Of a stretch of DNA of 64,000 bases, positions 8,663 to 16,960 are shown piece by piece. Positions within the stretch are counted from its first letter, which is position 1. Each line of letters starts with the position of its first letter. Below the pieces are notes generated by a model. The model was not told the DNA's origin, did no database searches, and was given only the letters and a program-made list of their open reading frames with translations. Location: contig CAVBPR010000019.1 of the NCBI GenBank assembly GCA_963597355.1, positions 96,114 to 160,113 on the forward strand, in the 5' to 3' direction. This stretch comes from UMGS1766 sp963597355. Its GTDB lineage: Bacteria > Bacillota > Clostridia > Oscillospirales > Oscillospiraceae. Made by a program: the position numbers and the translations under genes.

Positions 8663-8950
8663 ATGAGCCCCGTACGGACTGTGAACTACACCCATGTAGA
8701 TCGCACTGCAATCGGGCATGAGATTAAAGTTCAGCACATAGCTTCGATTGCCATTTGAGAGGGACACGGATATGAGAAAGCTGATTTTGCGTTCAATATG
8801 GATACTACCTGTGTGGAATGGAAGTTTTCTGATTGCAACATGATCGCCACGGACACCATCACAGAGGAAAATAAGGTTGCTGACAATATGGTTCAGCAGT
8901 TGGAACTGGACTGGCTGATCTACAATAAGCCCCAGAATATGCACAGATAG
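8663..8950 (+). pseudogene. Broken ORF of unknown family at the island's left edge
   Basis: One frame reads as convincing protein for 95 codons (MSPVRTVNYTHVD... GHEIKV ... then EGHGYEKADFAFNMDTT ... LDWLIYNKPQNMHR, stop) but is interrupted by a single in-frame TGA at 8756-8758. The second part has balanced codon use and a polar, globular composition. There is no strong ribosome binding site. It is read opposite to the neighbouring genes. I do not recognise the family; it has the look of accessory-element cargo from Clostridia. A TGA read-through is conceivable but a decayed gene is simpler. Confidence 0.45.
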
Positions 8951-9023
8951 TGCTTGGCAGTGATCCAGAGCAGTATGCGAAAGGAACGCCAGAGCATCGG
9001 CTGATGGATTAAAGTGAATATAC

Positions 9024-9067
9024 ATGGAACAGCCCACTAGTCAACAATGATTGGTGGGCTGTTCCAT
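9024..9067. repeat. 14-bp perfect inverted repeat after the island operon
   Basis: ATGGAACAGCCCAC (9024-9037) and GTGGGCTGTTCCAT (9054-9067) flank a 16-base loop, directly after the last gene of the operon. There is no T-run on either side, so it may be a processed or Rho-assisted terminator, or an element end. Confidence 0.6.
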
Positions 9068-9075
9068 ATTGTGCC

Positions 9076-10071
9076 TTAATCTTCATGAATCGATAGTCTG
9101 CCAACATCCTGTAGCTGATGGAAATTCTTAACAACCAAATGCGGAAAAGTTTTCACAATTAAGTCGACCGACATATGCTTAAAATTTATCTGACGCAACT
9201 TATTCCTATCAAAAAGTGTAGACAAAATCGTTATGTTTCCAACTTGGACATGTGTAAGAACCTTAGTAACTGGCAAAAGCGCAAACATGTCTCTCGCAAC
9301 ACGAACAGCGACGGCAGAAACAAATTCTTCTAATAAAATATCAGACAGGCCATCCCGAAGCACACGCTCTGGACTTGCGGCAAACTCAACTTCAATATAA
9401 GAAGGCTTATCTGTACCAAATTCGAAGTCGCCACTATACAGCGCCAAATCGTCAACTGGACGCATTCTTTCAATGACTTCAAGATAAGCATTAACATCAC
9501 CGGACAAAACTCTCGAAGCCATCTGCGCGCAATAAGCATACACAGTTTGATCCATGAGCAAATCGTCTGCAGTTGCACCTGCAATGATTTCCGTCCAATC
9601 CACCGGCGCGTCTTCATACAAGTAGATTCTCTTAATTGCTTCCGCCGATAATCCGTTCGTTGCAGTAGGAGCTGCTGAAATACGCGTAGCATCCAGCGAA
9701 TCACCCATTCTGCCTGTAGTTGTGTTGTACGCTGGTGTAGAGGGCACTGCATAAATCTCCTCAACACCGTCACTTTGCATAAAGTAATCATCCACCGCTG
9801 GGGCTACTTGATAATCATTCTGCTGAGATAATCGTGTCGATCTGATTTGTTGAGAGGGTTGTGTACTTCTGTTATTCCTTGAACTGCGGTACTCGGTTTC
9901 AGTCCAATAAATTCCCGTCCCTGGAATACCAACAGTTGTCGTCACATTGCCATTTGTGTTGAATGTTTTCTTTAGGGGACCACTACCTACAGTCATACTC
10001 ATTCCGGTTTTTCCGAAATTAAGCTTCAGTCCATTACATATTTTAACACTTCTTCTAAATCTAAGTCCCAT
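9076..10071 (-). CDS. DUF4236 domain protein, last gene of the island operon
   Basis: A 331-residue protein whose first ~55 residues match the DUF4236 pattern: MGLRFRRSVKICNGLKLNF, GKTGMS, and TTTVGIPGTGIYW. Residues 60-130 are low-complexity, rich in Ser, Thr, Gln and Asn, and look disordered. The C-terminal ~190 residues form a separate, unrecognised mainly helical domain beginning near GLSAEAIKRIYLYEDAPVD. No signal peptide or membrane helix is seen. DUF4236 has no assigned function. It starts five bases after the phosphatase stop, so it belongs to the same transcript; the disordered Ser/Thr-rich linker would be a plausible substrate of the operon's kinase (inference). Confidence 0.75.
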   Translation of the reverse strand: MGLRFRRSVKICNGLKLNFGKTGMSMTVGSGPLKKTFNTNGNVTTTVGIPGTGIYWTETEYRSSRNNRSTQPSQQIRSTRLSQQNDYQVAPAVDDYFMQSDGVEEIYAVPSTPAYNTTTGRMGDSLDATRISAAPTATNGLSAEAIKRIYLYEDAPVDWTEIIAGATADDLLMDQTVYAYCAQMASRVLSGDVNAYLEVIERMRPVDDLALYSGDFEFGTDKPSYIEVEFAASPERVLRDGLSDILLEEFVSAVAVRVARDMFALLPVTKVLTHVQVGNITILSTLFDRNKLRQINFKHMSVDLIVKTFPHLVVKNFHQLQDVGRLSIHED

Positions 10072-10076
10072 AGCAG

Positions 10077-10817
10077 TTACCTTCCAAGAATAATAACGGT
10101 TGTATCATCTGTCGATCCGTTCTTACGGGCTAAATCTGTAATTATCTGAGTTCCATCAAAATCTGAGTCCCTCGTTAAAAGTACTTCTTCCATACAATCG
10201 ATGCTTACAAAGTCGTGGATGCCATCAGAAGTAAGCAAAAGTGTATCTGGGAAGTAATCGTTAAATATTCTTTCAATGACAAGCCTGTCAGCGTATCGCT
10301 GAGATCCGCCACCAATGCAACAGGTAATTTCGTTTTTTTTGCAGGTTTCTGCAGCTTCATACTGGCCACACTCGATAAGCCAATTATATGTGGTGTGGTC
10401 TGTGGTCAACTGCTTCAGGTATGCCCCCTGCATAACATATAATCTTGTGTTACCTGCATGAATTAGGTAATATCCATCCTTTGCGGCAACTACACAGGTA
10501 AGTGTGGTTGCCATTTCTGACTTATCCGGTATGGAAGCAGCATGGGCAATCAAATCCCTGTTCATATTTGTTACAAAGGAATGTATGTCTTGCTCTGTCA
10601 TAGAAAGGAAATCCGCTTGACATATTTGGTGAGCAATATATCGACTGGCAATTCGACCACCAGCATTTCCTCCAACACCATCGGCCACTCCGATGCATTG
10701 GAATACATCGGAATCCAGTGAAGTTATCTTATTATTGACTAAGACTGTGTTAAAAACAGCTGTGTCTTCACACTCGGTTTTTCCGCAGCCCATCCCAACA
10801 TCCAAGCATACTTTCAT
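10077..10817 (-). CDS. PP2C-family Ser/Thr protein phosphatase
   Basis: A 246-residue stand-alone PP2C (PPM) phosphatase that would remove phosphate from Ser/Thr with two metal ions. Metal-binding motifs are in order: ECEDTAVF near residue 15, GVADGVGGNAGG near residue 43, the TSDGIHDF motif near residue 197, and STDDTTVI at the C-terminus. The length is normal for the catalytic domain alone. It has no membrane segment. It lies 15 bases after the AAA+ gene and 5 before the DUF4236 gene. Together with the kinase and the FHA protein of the same operon it would complete a reversible phosphorylation circuit; the kinase is the natural antagonist (inference). Confidence 0.93.
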   Translation of the reverse strand: MKVCLDVGMGCGKTECEDTAVFNTVLVNNKITSLDSDVFQCIGVADGVGGNAGGRIASRYIAHQICQADFLSMTEQDIHSFVTNMNRDLIAHAASIPDKSEMATTLTCVVAAKDGYYLIHAGNTRLYVMQGAYLKQLTTDHTTYNWLIECGQYEAAETCKKNEITCCIGGGSQRYADRLVIERIFNDYFPDTLLLTSDGIHDFVSIDCMEEVLLTRDSDFDGTQIITDLARKNGSTDDTTVIILGR

Positions 10818-10832
10818 GGCATTACCTCTTAC

Positions 10833-12704
10833 TTAAGAAACCATGCAAGTCAAAGAATACGGCTGTGTTTCAGCATTTATTTCTTCAATCACCACGGTCT
10901 TATTCTCAAAGATTTCGTTATCAAACAAGTATCTCGACAAAGGATTGATCAATAGGCTTTCAACAATATTGCCGATACCACGACCACCATTGTCCAGGTT
11001 TCCAACAGCTTTGGTCTGGAGAACTTCCATGGCTCTGTCGGTCAATGACAGGGTGATTTTTTTCTCAGCCTGAAGGTTACGGATAATTTTATTAATTTGA
11101 GCCTTCAAAATATCGTTAGCTACATTTTCACGAATAAAGTCAAATACAACAATATTTTCACCAATACGGTTCAAAATTTCCGGTCTACCAAGCTGTAGCT
11201 TAAAATATTCTTCAACACCTTTTCTTACACTTTTTTGAACTTCTTCATAAGACATCCGGGGAGTAACGCGTAAGGTTCGTTCTCCGGTGCTGTCAACTCC
11301 ATAAATACCTAGGTTACTGGTGAAAATTATTATAGTCTCAGAAAAGTATACCGTATTTCCTTGTCCGTCTGTCATCCGACCATCCTCGAGAATTTGTAGA
11401 AATTTATCCAAAATGGATGGATGCGCTTTCTCAATCTCATCAAAAAGCAGAATGGAGAAAGGATTATTCTTAACGGCATTAGTAAGCTGGCCGCCCGCTT
11501 CATAACCGACATAACCTGGAGGTGCACCCAATAATTTCTGATCGCTATGAGATTGCCCGTACTCACTCATATCAAAACGAATGCAGCTGCGTTCATCACC
11601 GAAAAGAAGTTCTGCCAGGGTTTTTGCTGTTTCCGTTTTACCAGTACCAGTCGGGCCAGCAAAGAACAGAACCCCCTTGGGGCGAGATGTAGCAGAGGAT
11701 TGCAACCCAGACATGCCAGTCATCGCACGTTTTATTACATCCAGTGTTTTGGTTATGGCAGGTTCTTGTCCCTTCACTCGATTGGTAAAGGTCGCATGAG
11801 CATTTTTGATTTCTTCTATGTCGATACTGTTCCAAGGATTTTCCTTAATTCCAAACTTATACAGATCGACTACATCGCACAAGTTTCGAATATGAATTCT
11901 CTGGTTCTTTGCAAGACGACGCAGACCGTTTAACTCAGTAAAACTAAATCCCTCAGTCATACCAACAAACTTATCCTGGATTTTCTCCAGTTCCTCCGGA
12001 TGCTCTTGATAATAGGGAGATTCTTCTACATAAATGTCATTGGCAAAGAAGCTGGGGAAACGGACACTCTTCACAAGATGTTCACGTTCTTCCCTGGAAG
12101 GAGTATGCAACATAATGTTCTTGACATTAGGGTTGTCAAGGTAGAACCATGCCGGAATATCATTGACCTTGTTGGCGATAATAACCACAGAATTTTTGAG
12201 AATTCCATTCGAAGTTCTCACATCTTTTGCATCCATAGAAGCCTGAAGCAGTATAGTATAGCTATCAATTTCAGATTGCTCCATATTGGTCGGAGAAGTG
12301 ATATATCTTGAAGCAAAATTCATTATAACAACCGTAGCTCTTGAATTCTGTGTAATTGCAGTTCGAACAATAGATGAAGCAGTACCATTACGACCTTTGA
12401 AATCAGCATGGATATGCTGATCGGATACCGTTGCACTCACCAAGCTGGCAAACGACTGCAAATATCCGTCTTCACAAGTATTGTAAAAACCGCGAATACC
12501 GTCAAAAAAAACGATATCTTGATAGCCGGCATCTTTGAAGTAGTAATGGAGATATTGTTCTAATCTCAATACGCTTCCTTTTGGAACACTTCCATCAAGA
12601 GGATATTGATAGCTGTCCAAGACGTTGCCTTCAAGAATAATTATAGGCTTGATTTTATTGAAAATATCTAGCTCACGATGCCATTTCGGCAAATAATCGC
12701 TCAT
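10833..12704 (-). CDS. ClpB/Clp-type AAA+ ATPase with a divergent N-terminal half
   Basis: A 623-residue protein. Residues ~330-600 are a Clp-type AAA+ module: Walker A GPTGTGKTETA near 350, the pore-loop-like GAPPGYVGYEAGGQL segment, Walker B LLFDEIEKAH near 416, sensor TSNLGI, and the arginine-bearing RPEILNRIGE near 508, followed by a small C-terminal helical domain. Residues 1-300 look like a second, nucleotide-binding-deficient AAA-like domain: there is a hydrophobic strand VVIMNFASRY and an IIILEGNVLDSYQYP start but no Walker A. Such enzymes unfold or remodel proteins. No ClpP-binding loop could be identified. It overlaps the radical SAM gene by four bases (ATGA), implying translational coupling. 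Confidence 0.9.
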   Translation of the reverse strand: MSDYLPKWHRELDIFNKIKPIIILEGNVLDSYQYPLDGSVPKGSVLRLEQYLHYYFKDAGYQDIVFFDGIRGFYNTCEDGYLQSFASLVSATVSDQHIHADFKGRNGTASSIVRTAITQNSRATVVIMNFASRYITSPTNMEQSEIDSYTILLQASMDAKDVRTSNGILKNSVVIIANKVNDIPAWFYLDNPNVKNIMLHTPSREEREHLVKSVRFPSFFANDIYVEESPYYQEHPEELEKIQDKFVGMTEGFSFTELNGLRRLAKNQRIHIRNLCDVVDLYKFGIKENPWNSIDIEEIKNAHATFTNRVKGQEPAITKTLDVIKRAMTGMSGLQSSATSRPKGVLFFAGPTGTGKTETAKTLAELLFGDERSCIRFDMSEYGQSHSDQKLLGAPPGYVGYEAGGQLTNAVKNNPFSILLFDEIEKAHPSILDKFLQILEDGRMTDGQGNTVYFSETIIIFTSNLGIYGVDSTGERTLRVTPRMSYEEVQKSVRKGVEEYFKLQLGRPEILNRIGENIVVFDFIRENVANDILKAQINKIIRNLQAEKKITLSLTDRAMEVLQTKAVGNLDNGGRGIGNIVESLLINPLSRYLFDNEIFENKTVVIEEINAETQPYSLTCMVS

Positions 12705-13306
12705 ATATTTTCCAATCCTTTCCTTCTGAGTAGAGTATCTACTTGATCTTCATATCCAGGCCGGTGAATGCCCACGGATATAACACCGTCAAGTGCAGTG
12801 AAATTCTGAATTTCATTTTGTGCGTTCGAAAGGTAGCAACTATATTTATCGGCAAGCTGATCATTCAAAATAATAATTCGTTGATTATCAGACCCACGAA
12901 GAACTACACCATTATTGCGTTCTTGTATATACTTACCATCGATCAATACGCCAATCTGGGATACAAGCTCTGGATACTTTTGACGGATCTCTTCGTAATC
13001 AAAGCCAGTGTAAACCAAAATATCATTGCTGATTTTTGACAATTCGGGAAGCAACTGTTGCAGAGCATCTGTCTGGACAAAGGGATCTCCACCGGTAAGT
13101 GTGAATCCATCAACCGATTGATTACCGCATATGTGTTCAACTAACCTCATTAGTGTCTGTAATGTAGTTTTATAACGCTCTTGAGGTTCCCATAATTCCG
13201 GATTACTGCAGCCAGGACAATGGTGGATACATCCATTGAACCAAATACCAATCCGCTTGCCTGGACCTAACACATTGATGGGATAGAGAATCCTTGCTAC
13301 ATACAT
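12701..13306 (-). CDS. NrdG-like radical SAM protein
   Basis: A 201-residue 4Fe-4S radical SAM protein of the anaerobic ribonucleotide-reductase-activase (NrdG) type. The cluster motif is C-x3-C-x2-C in NGCIHHCPGCSNPELW near residues 29-45, followed by FTLTGGDPFVQ (the SAM-binding GGEP-like motif) and LVYTGFDYEEI. The usual partner, anaerobic NrdD reductase, is absent; instead the gene is locked between the FHA gene (10-base overlap) and the AAA+ gene (4-base overlap). This suggests a role inside the island system, such as activating a glycyl radical or modifying a protein or nucleotide, which I cannot specify. No glycyl-radical motif is evident in the neighbours. Confidence 0.88.
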   Translation of the reverse strand: MYVARILYPINVLGPGKRIGIWFNGCIHHCPGCSNPELWEPQERYKTTLQTLMRLVEHICGNQSVDGFTLTGGDPFVQTDALQQLLPELSKISNDILVYTGFDYEEIRQKYPELVSQIGVLIDGKYIQERNNGVVLRGSDNQRIIILNDQLADKYSCYLSNAQNEIQNFTALDGVISVGIHRPGYEDQVDTLLRRKGLENI

Positions 13307-13941
13307 GATCCAATCCTCACATGGAAATAGGCCGCTTCAGACTGACGAGAGCCATTCTGTTCGTTGCCACCCAATCCAACCTCATCACCATCTTTCAATT
13401 CTAACGAAACATCTCCGGAAATCATCGTATTGTTTACGAAAGTATAATTTGTGGTGTTACAGTTTTTTATCGAGAGAATACCTGTTGCACTATCCAAATT
13501 CAGCTCGGCATGTTTTCTGCTGACATAGGGCTTAGTGGAGAGGTACTCACGCATTTCTTTTTCTCTGCCGATGATGGTAGTACCTTCTTTAATCTTGTAA
13601 GCAAATGCACCGTCCAAGGATGATAACAAATATTGCTGCACAGCAGAAGTTGCGACTTCTGCCGATGCTATATCCAGGGATGGAATAATCATCGAAATAT
13701 CCTCGCCACAAGCAGAACAGCGCCGTGCCTGTACAGGATTTTTTACGCCGCAATCGCATACGCGCACCATTGGTGCGGAAGCTGGCGCTGTATCTGCAGG
13801 TTGTCCATTGTTTTGGGCTGCCTGTTCCATGCTTTCGTCGATTACGGGTACATTCTGTAAATCAGTTTCGCAATCTGAGCATTCCAAAAAGAGAGGGTTG
13901 TTGTGTGTGCCACACACAGGGCATACCTTGTATTTTTCCAT
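13297..13941 (-). CDS. Zinc-ribbon and FHA domain protein
   Basis: A 214-residue phospho-threonine reader. The N-terminus carries two short zinc ribbons: CPVCGTHN...CSDC at residues 8-29 and CDCGVKN...CSAC at about 62-78, separated by an acidic, Ala/Pro-rich linker. The FHA domain spans about residues 115-210 with the binding-loop residues GRE near 126, SRKHAEL near 140 and the NNT segment near 167. FHA domains bind phospho-Thr peptides, so this protein is the likely adaptor between the operon's kinase and its effectors. It starts two bases after the coiled-coil gene and overlaps the radical SAM gene. Confidence 0.9.
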   Translation of the reverse strand: MEKYKVCPVCGTHNNPLFLECSDCETDLQNVPVIDESMEQAAQNNGQPADTAPASAPMVRVCDCGVKNPVQARRCSACGEDISMIIPSLDIASAEVATSAVQQYLLSSLDGAFAYKIKEGTTIIGREKEMREYLSTKPYVSRKHAELNLDSATGILSIKNCNTTNYTFVNNTMISGDVSLELKDGDEVGLGGNEQNGSRQSEAAYFHVRIGSCM

Positions 13942-13943
13942 AG

Positions 13944-15215
13944 TTATTCTCCGATCCTCTGCGTATTGGCTTTCGCGTTACGCTTCTTTGTGCCTTTTGC
14001 TTCGTATTCAGAGACATCTGCGCTCATTGTATAATCAGACACATTGATAATTTGTGCATACTGCTCTTCCGGAGGAAGTATAGAGATTCTTTTGGTGATA
14101 ATTCCTTTTTTACGCAGTCGTTTCTCGATTTCATAGTAATCATCACAGAATGTACGCATATCAGATGCCAGACTTACACTTTCGGCAGCTGTTGGAATTC
14201 GGTCATCGGTACCAATACCACCTAGTTCCATAGTGATTTGTCCATCGTTGGAATAAGTAACATTAACCGCAGTTCCCTCATCAAACAGATAGAGTTCGTT
14301 CCGGAAATGCGTGCCATTTCGTCTAACAACCTCACGGTTACCAACGACAGAATAACCCATTTCCTGCATAGCCTCATCAACACATTTACTGATATAGACT
14401 TGCTCATCCCGGTGCTGAATTGCTTCTTCCGTCTCTTTGATTCTCTCATCCAAGATGGCGATGGCTTCAGAAGAGAAGGGCACATGCTCTACAGCAATAT
14501 CAAGTTTTCGAGCATTAGCTTCATAAATAAAGCATTTGCGTTCATATTCCCCACCTTGTGCTTCATAAGCTGCATGATACGCTCGGCACTCTTTTGCGAA
14601 AGGTAGCACTGTCATAGCGTAGAAGTTTTTCAAGAAGTCAGGATCTTCAATTTCTGCAAACTTTCTTTGAATTTCTTCAGCTCGGCTTCTCTGCTCATCT
14701 GTAAGCGACAATTCTGTAAGAGTTGCCAGCTCAGCTTGGATACTCTTCGCGTGCAGATCACCAGAATTCGACTCACCGATTGTATCAAAGGTGAAGTCAA
14801 AACCGGCATCAATAGAGTCTGCCAATTGAGATCGGAATGTTTGCTCTGCGGAAGCATATTCTGATTTGACTGTTTTGGCCGCTGCTGCTAGTTCCCGAGT
14901 TACTACCAGTAAGTTTTGATTTAATTCGTGTAACCGCACAGATCCGTATTTATCACCCGCAGACGCCTGTGAAAGAAACGCAACCGCCGTCTTACGCAAC
15001 ATCGTTGCTTGCGACAAAGCAGAAGCATCAGCACCAATCTCTACAAAGAGCGGTTCCATTTGCTCAATAATGCGGTCTGCTTCTGCAATCACACTTCGGG
15101 CATTGCCAAGCTGCTTTTGGAGGATTTCCCGTTCAAGTCTTATTCTACGCTGTTCTTCAAGAATACGCCGCTGTTCCAGCGTTAATGTATAATGTGATGT
15201 TTTAGGACCGCTCAT
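13944..15215 (-). CDS. Coiled-coil protein of unknown function
   Basis: A 423-residue soluble protein. The first ~50 residues are a strongly charged helix (TLEQRRILEEQRRIRLEREILQK is typical in composition), and long helices continue to about residue 300, punctuated by SQATMLRKTA and GDKYGSVRLHEL. The C-terminal third looks globular (SVVGNREVVRRNGTHFR, GTAVNVTYSNDGQITMELGG). No known catalytic motif, signal peptide or membrane helix is visible. An AGGAGG site precedes the ATG at 15215. It sits between the kinase gene (33-base gap) and the FHA gene (2-base gap), so a scaffold role inside the island complex is plausible but unproved. Confidence 0.7.
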   Translation of the reverse strand: MSGPKTSHYTLTLEQRRILEEQRRIRLEREILQKQLGNARSVIAEADRIIEQMEPLFVEIGADASALSQATMLRKTAVAFLSQASAGDKYGSVRLHELNQNLLVVTRELAAAAKTVKSEYASAEQTFRSQLADSIDAGFDFTFDTIGESNSGDLHAKSIQAELATLTELSLTDEQRSRAEEIQRKFAEIEDPDFLKNFYAMTVLPFAKECRAYHAAYEAQGGEYERKCFIYEANARKLDIAVEHVPFSSEAIAILDERIKETEEAIQHRDEQVYISKCVDEAMQEMGYSVVGNREVVRRNGTHFRNELYLFDEGTAVNVTYSNDGQITMELGGIGTDDRIPTAAESVSLASDMRTFCDDYYEIEKRLRKKGIITKRISILPPEEQYAQIINVSDYTMSADVSEYEAKGTKKRNAKANTQRIGE

Positions 15216-15248
15216 AAGTAAGTACCTCCTAATCGAATGGCTATCTTA

Positions 15249-16958
15249 TTAAGACTTCATCGTTTCCTTCCAACTGTCCAGCGCATCTCTTTTTCCGAGG
15301 GCAATAAGCCAGCTCTCAAGCGCAGGAATAAGGTTGTTATATTGGTCCATTAATCTATGACAAAATTCCTTGAACTGATCCAAATTCTCGTTGTTGTCAC
15401 CGAGCAATTCTTTCATATAGGAAGTCAACTCACTGAGCGTATGAAATTCCTGTCCCCCAACATACAGAATTTTTTGATTGGAAAGCATGTAAGCTACCAG
15501 ATAAAGAGTAATCCGCTTTTCCCTTGAATTATTGATGTAGGCACGATAAGAGGATTCCAATCCTTTTACTGCTGCCAACATTTTCTTATTATCTGGATCT
15601 TTCATCGTGATGTACTTTGATAGTAACTCCTCACGAAGGACACCGTCAATATACTCATTCATACTGGAGCTGTTCTTGCGAAGCTGTTCAAGTAACGCTC
15701 TACCTAATGCTGGAAGTCCAATATATACCTGACCCTTCCAGAAAAAATCTTTGGTTTTAGGCTGCAAGGCATACATCGTTTTCCAGAAGATAAAATCATC
15801 TTTGCCGCTGGCGCGTGTTGCCTCTCGCTCCGCGTCTTGGCAGATTTGATGCGCATCTGAATCATAAATCTTATAATAATCGGACAGCTTTCCTCGGAAA
15901 AGCTCCTTTTTGCCTTCATCCCAATTTTCTACAAGTGCACGAACTAACTCTGTGCGAGTAGTGTAGTTTTTGCCTGCAAAGAAATATGGTCTTGCACTTC
16001 TCCTATCAACGCCCTCGCCAGGTATTGTCTGTTTGATGCCGGCAAGCCACTTTTTCACCTCATCATAACCCCAACGACGATTCGGATTATTTTTATCTCG
16101 TCGGTTAGAGATATCATAATAAGTCAGTGCTCTGATGAGTCCTTGCAACTCGGTAGGCATAGTCTTGGGGAACGGAATACGTTGAATGGCAATATACTTT
16201 TCAATATCCTCAGCAGGCATATTCCCGTATGGTGTTTTTCCGCAGAACAGTTCATACAGGGTAATACCAAGTGCATAGTAGTCAGCATTGGTTGAATACA
16301 AGCCCTTGAATGTTTCGGGAGCGGAATACTCTGGTGTCATACCTGTTTGCGTAACAATGACTGTATTTCCAGCTTCCGTGACTGAACTGATACCAAAGTC
16401 GATAATTGCTACCGACTGCTGATCGTCCGTAACCATTATGTTGGATGGCTTGAGGTCTTTATGGATAATTTTTGCAACGTGTAGTGCTTTTAGTCCTTCA
16501 TTTAGGCAAGGAATAATGCTGCTTCGTAACTGCTCATAGCTGAAGGTTCTACCGCTTAAACTGCCTCTGCTATAAAAAGGGAGAATCTCTACCGTCGAAC
16601 CGCGATGCTCGCCAATCTCGTAAACGGTTGCCACATACGGAGATTTTAGGCGTTTCAGTTGTTCTGTCACTTCGGCCTTGATAGAAGCAGTACGACGATA
16701 AACTTTAGCGACATATTTCCGGTTATTATAACTGCATATATAAAGATCTGCTTCACCAGTAGATACAGACATTTTCTCAACAATGCGATATTTTCCACAC
16801 AGGAGAGTACCCTCAGCAATTGCACCACTCGCAGAAATGTTAGGGTTTAATACCGTTGAATTTCCGCTTGATTGTCCCTGATTGGGGGCAATGCCCCTGT
16901 TAAGAACAGTGGCATTGCTGTTATTCAGAGTTCTGTTGAGTTGTGTTTTATCTGCCAT
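15249..16958 (-). CDS. Ser/Thr protein kinase with N-terminal T-x-L-N repeats
   Basis: A 569-residue cytosolic Hanks-type kinase. The catalytic domain spans about residues 55-310: the ATP-anchoring Lys in YVAKVYRR near 85, catalytic loop HKDLKPSN near 168, DFG in IIDFGISS near 186, and TPEYSAPE as the activation/P+1 region. The glycine-rich loop is degenerate (KMSVSTGEADLY). Before the kinase domain, residues 1-45 are disordered and contain TQLN (5-8), TVLN (17-20) and TVLN (35-38), candidate autophosphorylation and FHA-docking sites. The C-terminal ~250 residues are an unrecognised helical region; there is no membrane helix or PASTA repeat, unlike housekeeping PrkC. It starts two bases after the helicase stop with its GGAGGG inside that gene. 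Confidence 0.92.
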   Translation of the reverse strand: MADKTQLNRTLNNSNATVLNRGIAPNQGQSSGNSTVLNPNISASGAIAEGTLLCGKYRIVEKMSVSTGEADLYICSYNNRKYVAKVYRRTASIKAEVTEQLKRLKSPYVATVYEIGEHRGSTVEILPFYSRGSLSGRTFSYEQLRSSIIPCLNEGLKALHVAKIIHKDLKPSNIMVTDDQQSVAIIDFGISSVTEAGNTVIVTQTGMTPEYSAPETFKGLYSTNADYYALGITLYELFCGKTPYGNMPAEDIEKYIAIQRIPFPKTMPTELQGLIRALTYYDISNRRDKNNPNRRWGYDEVKKWLAGIKQTIPGEGVDRRSARPYFFAGKNYTTRTELVRALVENWDEGKKELFRGKLSDYYKIYDSDAHQICQDAEREATRASGKDDFIFWKTMYALQPKTKDFFWKGQVYIGLPALGRALLEQLRKNSSSMNEYIDGVLREELLSKYITMKDPDNKKMLAAVKGLESSYRAYINNSREKRITLYLVAYMLSNQKILYVGGQEFHTLSELTSYMKELLGDNNENLDQFKEFCHRLMDQYNNLIPALESWLIALGKRDALDSWKETMKS

Positions 16959-16960
16959 AA

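Noticed and set aside
8534..9037. Minus-strand ORF of 167 codons across the metal ATPase promoter
   Set aside because: It would run through the terminator, promoter and operators of the ATPase gene and is opposite the better coding-like broken frame at 8663-8950.
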